From: Atlantibacter hermannii
GTDB taxonomy: Bacteria > Pseudomonadota > Gammaproteobacteria > Enterobacterales > Enterobacteriaceae
DNA length: 64,000 nt
Direction: 5' to 3'
NCBI RefSeq assembly: GCF_009907385.1
Contig: NZ_JAAATR010000001.1
Location: 1 to 64,000 of the forward strand
The translations under genes and the position numbers were made by a program. The number at the start of each line of letters is the position of its first letter. Position 1 is the first letter of the stretch. The notes under the pieces are model-generated. The model saw only the letters and a list, made by a program, of their open reading frames with translations. It ran no database searches and was not told the origin of the DNA. This document shows positions 17,709-26,204 of this stretch, piece by piece.

Positions 17709-18531
17709 GTGGGTAATGGCCCCGCTGGGCTTTGACTTTATGGTCAACGCGCTGATTATTTCCGTGCTGATCGCCATCCCCTGCGCTCTGCTCTCTTGCT
17801 TTTTGGTGCTGAAAGGCTGGGCGCTGATGGGCGATGCCATGAGTCACGCGGTGTTTCCCGGCGTGGTGATCGCGTGGATGCTCGGTCTGCCGTTCGCGCC
17901 CGGCGCGTTTGCGGCGGGGATGCTGTGCGCGCTGGCAACCGGCTACCTGAAAGACAACAGCCGCATCCGCCACGACACGGCGATGGGCATCGTGTTTTCC
18001 GGCATGTTTGGCTTCGGGCTGGTGCTGTATGTCTGGCTCCAGCCGGAGGTACACCTCGACCATATTCTGTTTGGCGATATGCTGGGGATCGGCAGCAGCG
18101 ACATCCGCGATACCGCGCTGGTCACGCTGTTCACCGTAACCGTCATCGCCATGAAATGGCGCGATCTGGTGCTGCACGCCTTCGATCCGGTGCAGGCCCA
18201 GGCGGTAGGTCTGCGCATCAGGCTTTTGCATTACGGGCTGTTAGTCCTGCTGGCGCTGGCGATTGTCGCCTCGCTCAAAGCAGTGGGGATTATTCTCGCC
18301 ATCGCGATACTGATAGCGCCCGGCGCGATTGCCTTTTTGATAACCCGCACCTTTGGCGCGATGCTGCTGGCGGCGGTTGGCGTGGCGATTATCGCGTCGC
18401 TGAGCGGGATCTGGCTGTCGTTTTATCTCGACAGCGCCCCCGCGCCCACCATCGTGCTGGTATTCAGCCTGCTGTTTGTCATGGCGATGTGGGTTAACCG
18501 TCGCCACTCTGCGCCGCAGCCTGGCGCGTAA
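17701..18531 (+). CDS. sitD: Mn/Fe ABC transporter permease SitD
   Basis: Second ABC-3 permease, 276 residues, a paralog of SitC with ALMGDAMSHAVFPGVVIAWM and ILIAPGAIAFL. The ATG at 17701 overlaps sitC. Its last 38 bases overlap the 3' end of the convergent yeeO gene, so no separate terminator fits between them. Confidence 0.95.
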   Translation: MVEWVMAPLGFDFMVNALIISVLIAIPCALLSCFLVLKGWALMGDAMSHAVFPGVVIAWMLGLPFAPGAFAAGMLCALATGYLKDNSRIRHDTAMGIVFSGMFGFGLVLYVWLQPEVHLDHILFGDMLGIGSSDIRDTALVTLFTVTVIAMKWRDLVLHAFDPVQAQAVGLRIRLLHYGLLVLLALAIVASLKAVGIILAIAILIAPGAIAFLITRTFGAMLLAAVGVAIIASLSGIWLSFYLDSAPAPTIVLVFSLLFVMAMWVNRRHSAPQPGA

Positions 18532-19957
18532 CGGCCGTTTTTTTGCTGCGCGGGTACTTCTGCAACCAGCGTCCGCTAATCATACGCCAGTAGAAGAAGA
18601 GGCCGCGCACCGCCCAGTCGAGGAACATACCGAGCCAGACCCCGATGACGCCCATGCCGAGCATAATCCCCAGCACATAACCGGCAACCACCCTGCAGCC
18701 CCACATGCCCAGCATGGTCACCCACATGGCGAAACGGGCGTCGCGCGCGCCTTTCAGCCCGGCGGGAAGCACCCACGCCGCCGCCCAAATCGGCATAAAC
18801 AGCGCGTTCAACCACAGCAGGTGTTTAACCACCTGGATAACGTCCTGCTCGTGGGTATAGAACGAGGCGATAAGCCCGGCGAAGGGCGCACTCAGCCAGG
18901 CGATGGCGGTTAAGCCGAGGGTCGAAATCCAGAAGATATGGCGCAGTTGCAGCTCCGCCTGGCTAATCTGCCCTTTGCCGAGGCGTTTGCCGACGATGAT
19001 GGTTGATGCAGAACCCAGCGCGTTACCCGGCAGGTTAATCAGCGCCGCCACGGAAAAAGCAATAAAGTTACCGGCAATCACGTTGGTGCCCATACCGGCG
19101 ACAAACATCTGGGTAAGCAATTTACCGCAGTTAAACAGCACCGACTCCACGCTGGCCGGCACGCCAATCCCCAGCACTTCGCGCAGAATCGAAATATCGA
19201 GGCGGGTAAAATAGCTGCGTAAGGTGATCTTCAGCGCCGGATTAAAGCCGATCATCAGCACATAAATAATGCCCAGCGCGCCGATATAGCGCGACAGCGT
19301 AAGCCCCAGCCCCGCGCCGGAAAATCCCATCCCGTCCCAGGAAAACAGGCCGTAAATCAGCACGCTGCTGATCATAATATTGAGAATATTCATCCCGCCG
19401 TTAATCAGCAGTGGAATTTTGGTGTTCCCTGCCCCGCGCAGCGCCCCGCTGCCGATCAGCGTAATGGCCGCCGCCGGGTAGCTCCATACCGTCAGCTGGA
19501 GATAATTAAGCGCCAGCTGTTTCACCTGAACGGTAGCCTCGCCCGCTACAACATCAATGATTTGTTCGCCGAAATAGTGGATCACCGCCGCCAGCGCTAC
19601 GGCGACAAGGGTCATCAGAATCAGCGACTGGCGCGCCGCCGCGCGGGCGCGTTTCGGGTCGCGCTTGCCGAGACTAAAAGCCACCACCACGGTGGTTCCT
19701 AAATCAATGGCCGCAAAAAACGCCAGGATCACCATATTGAAGCTATCCGCAAGACCGACGCCCGCCATCGCTTCTTTGCCCAGCCAGCTCACCAGGAAGG
19801 TGCTGAGCACCCCCATCAACAGTACACAGGTGTTTTCTATGAAGATCGGCACCGCCAGCGGCATAATTTCCCGCCAGTAAAGGGTGCGATAACTTTTTCT
19901 ACGGCCGTGCCAGTGCGTGCGCGACAGAATGCGCCGCAGCGAAGTGGATAAGCTCAA
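18494..19957 (-). CDS. yeeO: MATE-family efflux protein YeeO
   Basis: Twelve-helix inner-membrane exporter of the MATE/DinF family; E. coli YeeO exports flavins and dipeptides. The 487 residues align with E. coli YeeO from its REITPLAVPIFMEN region on, including FFAAIDLGTTVVVAFSLGKR and IGSGALRGAGNTKIPLLING. The start shown is a TTG at 19957 without a convincing ribosome-binding site; E. coli YeeO has a longer, poorly conserved N terminus, so the true start is open. It lies upstream of a tRNA-Asn, as E. coli yeeO lies between asn tRNAs. The 3' end overlaps sitD. Confidence 0.92.
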   Translation of the reverse strand: MSLSTSLRRILSRTHWHGRRKSYRTLYWREIMPLAVPIFIENTCVLLMGVLSTFLVSWLGKEAMAGVGLADSFNMVILAFFAAIDLGTTVVVAFSLGKRDPKRARAAARQSLILMTLVAVALAAVIHYFGEQIIDVVAGEATVQVKQLALNYLQLTVWSYPAAAITLIGSGALRGAGNTKIPLLINGGMNILNIMISSVLIYGLFSWDGMGFSGAGLGLTLSRYIGALGIIYVLMIGFNPALKITLRSYFTRLDISILREVLGIGVPASVESVLFNCGKLLTQMFVAGMGTNVIAGNFIAFSVAALINLPGNALGSASTIIVGKRLGKGQISQAELQLRHIFWISTLGLTAIAWLSAPFAGLIASFYTHEQDVIQVVKHLLWLNALFMPIWAAAWVLPAGLKGARDARFAMWVTMLGMWGCRVVAGYVLGIMLGMGVIGVWLGMFLDWAVRGLFFYWRMISGRWLQKYPRSKKTAVTRQAAAQSGDG

Positions 19958-20101
19958 GGTGAATCCATCAGGAAAGTAAAACGACTTTTCAATGATGAGT
20001 GAGGAACGGCGTTACTGCAAAGTATTTCCACATTTTTTGTTGGCATTTTCAGCGAAGCGCCGGCAAAGTGGTCAGTCGAAGGCTTAAGGCCGAAATGGGG
20101 T

Positions 20102-20129
20102 TTGACAAAAAGATTTCCCTCGCTAAGAT
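20102..20129 (+). promoter_or_regulatory. Sigma-70 promoter of tRNA-Asn 4
   Basis: -35 TTGACA (20102-20107) with -10 TAAGAT (20124-20129), 16-base spacer; the weakest -10 of the four asn promoters. Confidence 0.65.
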
Positions 20130-20144
20130 AAGCCTCCACACGAT

Positions 20145-20220
20145 TCCTCTGTAGTTCAGTCGGTAGAACGGCGGACTGTTAATCCGTATGTCACTGGTTC
20201 GAGTCCAGTCAGAGGAGCCA
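20145..20220 (+). tRNA. tRNA-Asn (GTT), copy 4
   Basis: Identical 76-base tRNA with encoded CCA. The leader shares only CACACGAT with the others, so the upstream flank has diverged or was exchanged. Confidence 0.95.
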
Positions 20221-20226
20221 AATTTG

Positions 20227-20259
20227 AAAAAGCAGATGTCGCAAGACATCTGCTTTTTT
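20227..20259 (+). terminator. Terminator of tRNA-Asn 4
   Basis: AAAAAGCAGATGTC, GCAA loop, GACATCTGCTTTTTT. The stem differs in sequence from those of the other three copies. Confidence 0.9.
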
Positions 20260-20336
20260 GCTTTATTACGCCGACGCGCTTACAGCATAAACCCGTCCGG
20301 CAGCCCCACATCCCGCTGCCGTTTCCCGCCCGCCGC

Positions 20337-20447
20337 TTAGACATAGCGCTTCAGCGAAGAGAGTTTTAAATCGCGCACCGGCTTTTCCATGCCCGCCTCA
20401 CTAAACTGTCTGGCAAATACTTCTCTGGGCGCTGATTTACTGAAATT
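20337..20447 (-). pseudogene. Possible 3' remnant of an unidentified gene
   Basis: On the minus strand a 36-codon open stretch reads FARQFSEAGMEKPVRDLKLS in its middle and ends LKRYV with TAA at 20337. Composition and residue pattern look protein-like, yet an in-frame TAA lies just upstream and no ribosome-binding site is visible, so it may be the tail of a gene lost beside the tRNA. Not recognised. The rest of 20260-20550 shows no gene. Confidence 0.3.
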
Positions 20448-20550
20448 AATTTTTTAATAAAGAACATTTAAAAAGCGACTTCTGGCGCACGTGATACCAT
20501 TTTCTACACAATGAACTCCCTCTGAATTTCACCCTAACTTATGGTTATCT

Positions 20551-21312
20551 ATGCTGGGCAATAAACTCTCTTTAGCCCTGCTGATTTGTATGACTTTTAC
20601 CTGTCAGCAGGCCTGTGCTGTCCATAAATCACCACAGGGTCCAAAACCCCATCCCGAACGGAGTTACGCAGCGCGGCAACGTATGTATAACCGCGCCAAA
20701 CTGTTCAGGTTGTGGAAAGACAAAAAAGAGAAAGCGGACAGGAATGTGGTGTACGGTAATAAAACGTCGAAAGCGGCGCTCCGCACCAAAAACCGCGTGC
20801 TGCTACGCGAGCATCCGGACTGGTTTCCCGGACCATACCGGCAAACCAGTCCACATTGGGATCATCTGCGCGACAGCGATGGTAGCCTGTACAGCGATCG
20901 CCTGCGCGATACCACCGATATGATTGTCGACCGCCTGGAGGACCAGCTCGGTAAACCCTACGTATGGGGCGGCACATCACCTGTTAATGGCTTCGACTGT
21001 AGCGGACTGGTGTTCTACGCTTATAACAAACTGCTTTCTTCAAAGCTGCCGCGTACCGCCAACGAGATGTATCACGATAAAAACGCACGTCCGGTGGCGA
21101 AACGCGATCTGAAACGCGGAGATTTGATCTTCTTCGGCATCCATTCTGAAGGCGACCATGCCGATCACGTCGGCGTGTATCTTGGCGATGGCGATTTTAT
21201 TGAAGCGCCGCGAACCGGCCTGAATATCCGGATCAGCCACTTTGACGGTGATTTCTGGCAGGATCACTATCTGGGAGCCCGGCGCATCCTTACCGCCAAC
21301 AATATCCTTTAA
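20551..21312 (+). CDS. yafL: NlpC/P60-family peptidoglycan hydrolase YafL
   Basis: Predicted periplasmic cysteine peptidase (D,L-endopeptidase type) acting on peptidoglycan stem peptides. The 253 residues resemble E. coli YafL along their length. An N-terminal Sec signal of about 23 residues is followed by a basic region (SYAARQRMYNRAKLFRLW) and the NlpC/P60 domain from about 125, with GFDCSGLVFYAYNK (C150), DHVGVYLGDG (H206) and APRTG. No good Shine-Dalgarno is seen before ATG 20551. In E. coli K-12 yafL also lies next to the lfhA-lafU scar, as here, but elsewhere on the chromosome. Confidence 0.9.
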   Translation: MLGNKLSLALLICMTFTCQQACAVHKSPQGPKPHPERSYAARQRMYNRAKLFRLWKDKKEKADRNVVYGNKTSKAALRTKNRVLLREHPDWFPGPYRQTSPHWDHLRDSDGSLYSDRLRDTTDMIVDRLEDQLGKPYVWGGTSPVNGFDCSGLVFYAYNKLLSSKLPRTANEMYHDKNARPVAKRDLKRGDLIFFGIHSEGDHADHVGVYLGDGDFIEAPRTGLNIRISHFDGDFWQDHYLGARRILTANNIL

Positions 21313-21327
21313 CGAGTCACAACAAAC

Positions 21328-21362
21328 AAAAAGGCCATCAATAGTAATATTGATGGCCTTTT
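21328..21362. terminator. Bidirectional terminator between yafL and lfhA remnant
   Basis: AAAAAGGCCATCAATA, GTAA loop, TATTGATGGCCTTTTA: a long stem with A and T runs on either side, usable from both strands. Confidence 0.85.
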
Positions 21363-21377
21363 ATATACGCTTCGCAA

Positions 21378-23105
21378 TCAGGACAGCGAACCTAACACTT
21401 TCAATTCCAGTTCATCCGGCACTTCGTTATACGACAGCACCTGTAGTCCAGGGGCGAACAGCCGCGCATAGCGTGACAAGAGCGGGCGCAGTTGCGGCGC
21501 GACCAGCAGTACTGGCTCTTTTCCTGCCGCTTTCATCTGCTCTTTGGCTTGCGGCATGGTGCTCTGGAACTGACTGAGCATATTCGGATCTACCGGTACG
21601 CTATCCAGCGACACTTTATTCGCCTGCTGGGTTTGATTGACCACGCCGAGCAACAGATTTTCCAGTTCATTTTGCAGGGTATAAACGGATAGCGTCTGAT
21701 TACGCACCAGCGGCGTGGCGATACTGCGGCGCAGTGCCAGCCGTACATCCGAGGTGAGCAACACCGGATCTTTGGTCGTAGCGCTGCTGGCAACCAGCAC
21801 CGTGGCGATAGTCACAATATCTTTTAGCGACACGCCTTCGGTCAGCAATTGCCGATACACCTTCAATAACTGGCTGTAATTCAGCGTCGCGTTAAGATCT
21901 TCCGCCAGCTTCGGCGCCATAGCCGAGAGGCGGTTATGTAAATGGGTCACATCATCGTAATTAAACAGCTCGGGAATGTACTGGCGCACCACTTTATTGA
22001 CGTGAGTAGCGATAACGCTGGCACAGTCAATCACCTGATACCCCAGATTCAGGGCTCTGGCCTTCTGGTCCGCCTGGATCCAGGTCACTGGCATCCGGTA
22101 CGCCGGATCCATGCCCAAAATCCCGTCGACCTCACCGTAGGTTTCGCTGGTGGGCAGCGCCATCAGCCGGTCGGCAGGCACGTCGCCCTCTTCCGCCTGA
22201 ATACCGTTAATATAAATCGCGTATTGCGTGGGCTTGAGGCGAAAGTTTTCCCGGATGCGAATTTCCGGCAGCAGCACGCCGCTGGTATCAGAAATCACCT
22301 GCCGCACCCCCCGTACCCGCTGAGTCAGCGGCCCGCCTTTGGTTTTATCCACCAACGACACCAGCTTGTAACCCAGGCTCAGGCTGACCGGTTCAATGAG
22401 CGGAATGGTTTCCCAGCTCACCGGTTGTTCCGGCGTGTCGACAATTGCTTTGGTCAGGTTTTCGAGATTCTGCTCAGTTTCCTGAGAAACCTGCGGCTGT
22501 TTGCTTTGACGCCAGGCCGCGTACCCCAACAACAACGTAAACAGCAAAAACGGCAGGTGCGGCATCCCCGGTACGATTGCCAGCATAAACATGATGCCGG
22601 CAGCGGTATAGAGAATAGTCGGGTTCGCCAACAGTTGGCCACGCACGTCTTTTGCGATGTCACCATTATCGCTGACGCGCGTTACGATCACCGCCGCGGC
22701 GGTGGAGAGCAGCAGCGACGGGATTTGCGCCACCAGGCCGTCGCCAATGGTCATCAGCACATACTGCTGGAAGGCGGCGGAAGCGCTGAGATCGTATTTA
22801 AAAATCCCAATACAAATCCCGCCAATCATATTGATGGCCAGAATCATCATCCCGGCGATGGCGTCACCGCGCACGAATTTTGACGCGCCGTCCATCGCGC
22901 CGTAAAAATCCGCCTCGTTGGCGATGTCTTTACGGCGGGCCTGCGCCTGAGACTGGTTAATCAGCCCGGCATTGAGGTCGGCGTCAATCGCCATCTGTTT
23001 ACCCGGCATAGCGTCCAGGGTAAAGCGCGCCGAGACTTCAGAGATACGTTCAGCCCCTTTGGTCACCACGATGAAGTTAATCGTCAACAGCGTCAGCGAG
23101 AACGA
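21378..23105 (-). pseudogene. lfhA: 5'-truncated lfhA (FlhA-like lateral-flagellar export gate)
   Basis: About 575 codons of a FlhA/LfhA-family type III export component. Homology starts near 23099 with TLLTINFIVVTKGAERISEV and continues through MPGKQMAIDADLNAGL, DGASKFVRGDAIAG and the whole cytoplasmic domain to the stop at 21378. The first roughly 125-130 residues of a normal FlhA (initial membrane helices) are missing. Upstream codons in this frame (to 23474) are antisense to the lafU remnant and are not FlhA-like. The same truncated gene (fhiA) remains in E. coli K-12 from the Flag-2 deletion. No stop codon breaks the remaining frame. Confidence 0.85.
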
Positions 23106-23925
23106 TCGCAAAAATATCGTTGCGGCGCTTAATGAACAGTCGATATTTAGTGGCAATGGCGTGATGCCGTTAAATAATCTCGGCAAGATGGCAATCCTTG
23201 AAAGCGGCGCACGCGGCGAAACGCAGCCCGCCAGCGTAAAAGCGCCGCCAACTACGCAGGCGGTCACTGTTAAAAAAACCACCGATGCTACCGTTGATAC
23301 ATCGCAGGCATTGCAGGCCCAACAGGCCAATAATAAGCGTGTGGCGATGAAAGATAAGTCGGTACGCGAACTGGGCGAACTGGCGACCGTGATTAATTCC
23401 ATCGCGGAAAAAAGCCATATGCAGAGCAACATGGAGATGGAAATCGTGCCGCAAGGGCTGCGGATTTTGATCAAAGATGATCAGAACCGCAATATGTTTG
23501 AGCGCGGCAGCGCGAAGATTATGCCGTTTTTTAAAAAGTTGCTGATAGAACTGGCACCGGTATTCGACTCACTGGATAACAAGCTGATAATCAGCGGCCA
23601 TACGGACGCCATGCAGTATAAAGATGGCGACAACTACAATAACTGGAATCTCTCTGGCGACCGGGCGCTATCGGCGCGCCGTGTGCTGGAACAGGCCGGA
23701 ATGCCGGTAGATAAAGTGATGCAGGTCAGCGCGATGTCCGACCGAATGCTGCTGAACGAAGGGGATCCGAACAGCGCTGAAAACCGCCGTATCGAAATTA
23801 TGATTTTAACCAAATCGGCATCCGACACGCTGTATCAGTTCTTCGGAGACAAAGGCGAAAAAGTGGTGAAACCAGCGGTAAAACGCGTTGAGGAACAGCA
23901 TCACGTTACCGCTGGCATCCGATGA
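23089..23925 (+). pseudogene. lafU: 5'-truncated lafU (MotB-like lateral-flagellar stator)
   Basis: The C-terminal OmpA/MotB part of a lateral-flagellar stator protein. Homology begins at about SVSENDRKNIVAALNEQS, directly after the point where the membrane helix should end, and includes the peptidoglycan-binding motifs IISGHTDAMQYK, NWNLSGDRALSARRVL and NRRIEIMIL. The start codon, the plug and the proton-conducting membrane helix are gone. The open frame upstream to 22972 is only antisense of lfhA. It cannot work as a stator. It is joined head-to-head with the lfhA remnant. Confidence 0.85.
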
Positions 23926-24663
23926 CTAATACGTGGCCCGTCCACCGGATAAATCAAACGCCGCCCCGCTGTTAAAAGTGCATGCGCCGGAGCTGAGCCA
24001 CATTGCCATCTCCGCCACTTCCTCCACGGTGCCTAACCGCCCCTGAGGCGATTTGGCGATCATAGTGGCCACATGCTCGGGCGTCATCTGCGCCAGCAGC
24101 GGGGTTTCAATCGCGGCGGGGGTAATGCAGTTTACCCGCAAGCCGCTTTGGGCATGCTCTTTAGCGAGCGATTTAGTCAGGGCGATGACGCCCGCTTTCG
24201 CCGCGCTGTACGCCGACGCGTTGGGCGTACCCTCCTTCCCTGCCAGCGACGCCAGATTCACCAGCCAGCTTTGCGGTTGCGCCAGCAGCGCCGGAACGAA
24301 GGTGCGACAGACTTCAAACGTGCCGGTCAGGTTGACGTCGATAATTTGCCGCCAGACCGCCGGATCGTAATCGATCAGCGGCAGGGTCGGGCCGGCGAAC
24401 CCGGCGCAGTGGATCAGGGTATCCAGCCTGCCGCTGGTTTGCAGGATCGTCTCGCGCGCGGCAATCAACGACGCCGGTTGGGTAATATCCAGCGGCAACT
24501 GGGATCCGTCGCGCGCCGGGTAATGCCTGTCCAGCCTCCAGACCTGCGCGCCCGCCTGCTGAAACCGGGCGCTAATCGCCTCGCCGATACCGCGCGCCGC
24601 GCCAGTTACCGCCACCACGCGACCAGAAAAATCGTACTGCGGAAAACCTGTATTTACGTTCAT
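23926..24663 (-). CDS. SDR-family dehydrogenase (classical)
   Basis: NAD(P)-dependent short-chain dehydrogenase of 245 residues with cofactor motif TGAARGIG (about 20-27), HCAG in place of NNAG, and catalytic YSAAK preceded by the LASLAG serine. GGAG lies before ATG 24663. It is the last gene of the minus-strand unit that begins with the cupin gene; the stop directly abuts the lafU remnant. Beside an aldolase and a sugar-acid carrier, a role in oxidising or reducing a sugar acid is likely, but the substrate is unknown. Confidence 0.8.
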   Translation of the reverse strand: MNVNTGFPQYDFSGRVVAVTGAARGIGEAISARFQQAGAQVWRLDRHYPARDGSQLPLDITQPASLIAARETILQTSGRLDTLIHCAGFAGPTLPLIDYDPAVWRQIIDVNLTGTFEVCRTFVPALLAQPQSWLVNLASLAGKEGTPNASAYSAAKAGVIALTKSLAKEHAQSGLRVNCITPAAIETPLLAQMTPEHVATMIAKSPQGRLGTVEEVAEMAMWLSSGACTFNSGAAFDLSGGRATY

Positions 24664-24708
24664 GTTCTTCTCCGGGAATTTGCCGTCAGCAAAACGCGGA
24701 AAAGCGGG

Positions 24709-25470
24709 CTACACCAGTTGCTTCTGGATCGCCGCCACGCAGGCGCGGATCGCGCCGATGGCTTCCTCAGCCTGCAGGGCGTCAAACCGGTACGTCGGCA
24801 TACTCACGCTGATACACCCCACCGCCCGCTGGCCGCTGTCAACTATCGCGCTCCCGTAGCAGCAGATATCCAGCTCGTTTTCCTGGATATCCTGCGAATA
24901 GCCGCGCTCGCGGGTGCGATTGATCTCTTCAGTGATGCGCGCCCGGTCAGTGATCGTATGCTGCGTGAACGACGTCGGCGTGATTTTCGCCAGCATCTGC
25001 TCAGCCTGGTCAGCGCTGTGCGCCGCCAGCCACGCTTTCCCAACAGAACTGGAAAACAGGCTCACGCGGGTCCCGATCCGCGAGGCCATGCGCACTGTGC
25101 GATTGGCTTCCAGCTTATCGATGTAGACCATCTCCAGGCCATCGGGGATGGCAAGGTGGACGGTCTCATCCAGCCGGTCGCGCAACTGCTCTATGTGCGG
25201 TCTGGCGATCTGCCGCAGATCGTGGGTCTCCAGGCTGCGCCAGGCCAGACTCACCAGGCGCGGCCCTAAGCTCAGGGTGTCGTTATCGTGCCGGAGCATC
25301 CCTTCCACCACCAGCGCCTCGACGATGCGGTGCACGGTGGGGCGCGGCATACTTAACTGCCGCGCCAGGCCGCTGATATTCAGCTGGCCAGGGGTTTCCG
25401 ATACGGCCTGCAACACCCGCATAAACTTCTGAAATGCGGCGGTTCCGGGTACAGCGTGCGTGTTTTCCAT
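24709..25470 (-). CDS. IclR-family transcription regulator
   Basis: A regulator of 253 residues with an N-terminal winged helix (FMRVLQAVSETPGQLNISGL, RQLSMPRPTVHRIVEAL) and the C-terminal IclR effector-binding domain from about 80. The open frame runs up to 25554, but ATG 25470 with AGAG upstream gives the normal IclR start. It begins 14 bases after the stop of the SDR gene upstream, so it is cotranscribed with the genes it probably controls. IclR members often regulate sugar-acid and aromatic-acid catabolism (KdgR and YagI are relatives). Confidence 0.85.
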   Translation of the reverse strand: MENTHAVPGTAAFQKFMRVLQAVSETPGQLNISGLARQLSMPRPTVHRIVEALVVEGMLRHDNDTLSLGPRLVSLAWRSLETHDLRQIARPHIEQLRDRLDETVHLAIPDGLEMVYIDKLEANRTVRMASRIGTRVSLFSSSVGKAWLAAHSADQAEQMLAKITPTSFTQHTITDRARITEEINRTRERGYSQDIQENELDICCYGSAIVDSGQRAVGCISVSMPTYRFDALQAEEAIGAIRACVAAIQKQLV

Positions 25471-25484
25471 CGTCTCTTTTCGGG

Positions 25485-26204
25485 TTATACGGTCAGGTAT
25501 CCTCCATCCACGGCCAGAATGGTGCCGGTAATAAAGGATGCCGCCGGGCTGCACAGGAAGGTGACGGCCTGAGCCACATCCTCCGGCGTGCCCCAGCGTT
25601 TTAGCGGGGTGCGGGAGAGAATGGGCCCGGCGCGTTCGGCATCATCCTGCAACGCCTGGGTTAATGGGGTGGCGATCCAGCCAGGAGCGACCGCGTTAAC
25701 GCGGATCTGCTCGTCGGCATAAGCAATCGCCAGGGATTTGGTCAGCTGCATTACGCCGCCTTTACTGGCGCTGTAGCCGGGCACCAGCCCGCCGCCAAAA
25801 AAGCTCAGCATCGAGGCGGTATTCACGATGCAGCCCGCGCTCTGCGCAAGCTTAGGTCGGGCGATGGCGCAGCAGCGCAGCGTGCCGTTCAGGTTGATAT
25901 CGATGACGTCCTCAAAAGTATCAATCTGGTGCTCGGCGCCGCGCTTAATCACCCCGGCGCAGTTGATGAGGATATCAAGCCGCGGCAGATCATCAACAAT
26001 ATGCTGGATCTGTGTGGCGTTGCGCACATCCAGCTCGCGGATCGCGATGCCCTGCGGCAGGTTATTGCATTCACTATTGACCCCGGCGGCGATCACGGTC
26101 GCCCCCAGTTGCGACAGCTGCGTGGCGATGCCCGCCCCAATCCCGGAGGTCCCGCCGGTGACCAGCGCGGTTTTACCGGCGAAAAGCTCAGCGTGAAACG
26201 TCAT
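25485..26204 (-). CDS. SDR-family dehydrogenase, KduD/Gno-like
   Basis: Classical SDR of 239 residues with TGGTSGIG, NCAGVIKRG, the serine in NTASM and catalytic YSASK; ends GTILAVDGGYLTV. It resembles gluconate 5-dehydrogenase and 2-deoxy-gluconate 3-dehydrogenase types. ATG 26204 is chosen because GAGG lies nine bases upstream; this start overlaps the MFS gene by 17 bases. Likely interconverts keto and hydroxy sugar acids brought in by the neighbouring carrier; inference from context. Confidence 0.82.
   Translation of the reverse strand: MTFHAELFAGKTALVTGGTSGIGAGIATQLSQLGATVIAAGVNSECNNLPQGIAIRELDVRNATQIQHIVDDLPRLDILINCAGVIKRGAEHQIDTFEDVIDINLNGTLRCCAIARPKLAQSAGCIVNTASMLSFFGGGLVPGYSASKGGVMQLTKSLAIAYADEQIRVNAVAPGWIATPLTQALQDDAERAGPILSRTPLKRWGTPEDVAQAVTFLCSPAASFITGTILAVDGGYLTV

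Noticed and set aside
21942..22883. A 313-codon plus-strand frame inside lfhA
   Set aside because: Antisense to strongly conserved FlhA sequence; the composition is His/Gln/Arg-rich without motifs.
22972..23088. N-terminal extension of the lafU frame
   Set aside because: These codons are antisense to conserved lfhA sequence and do not resemble a stator N terminus, so the homologous part begins only at about 23089.
23106..23474. N-terminal extension of the lfhA frame
   Set aside because: Antisense to the conserved lafU remnant; lacks the FlhA membrane helices.
24073..25269. A 398-codon open frame on the plus strand
   Set aside because: It is antisense to the SDR and IclR genes, which have clear motifs; its own translation is rich in R, H and Q with no recognisable domain, typical of shadow frames in GC-rich DNA.
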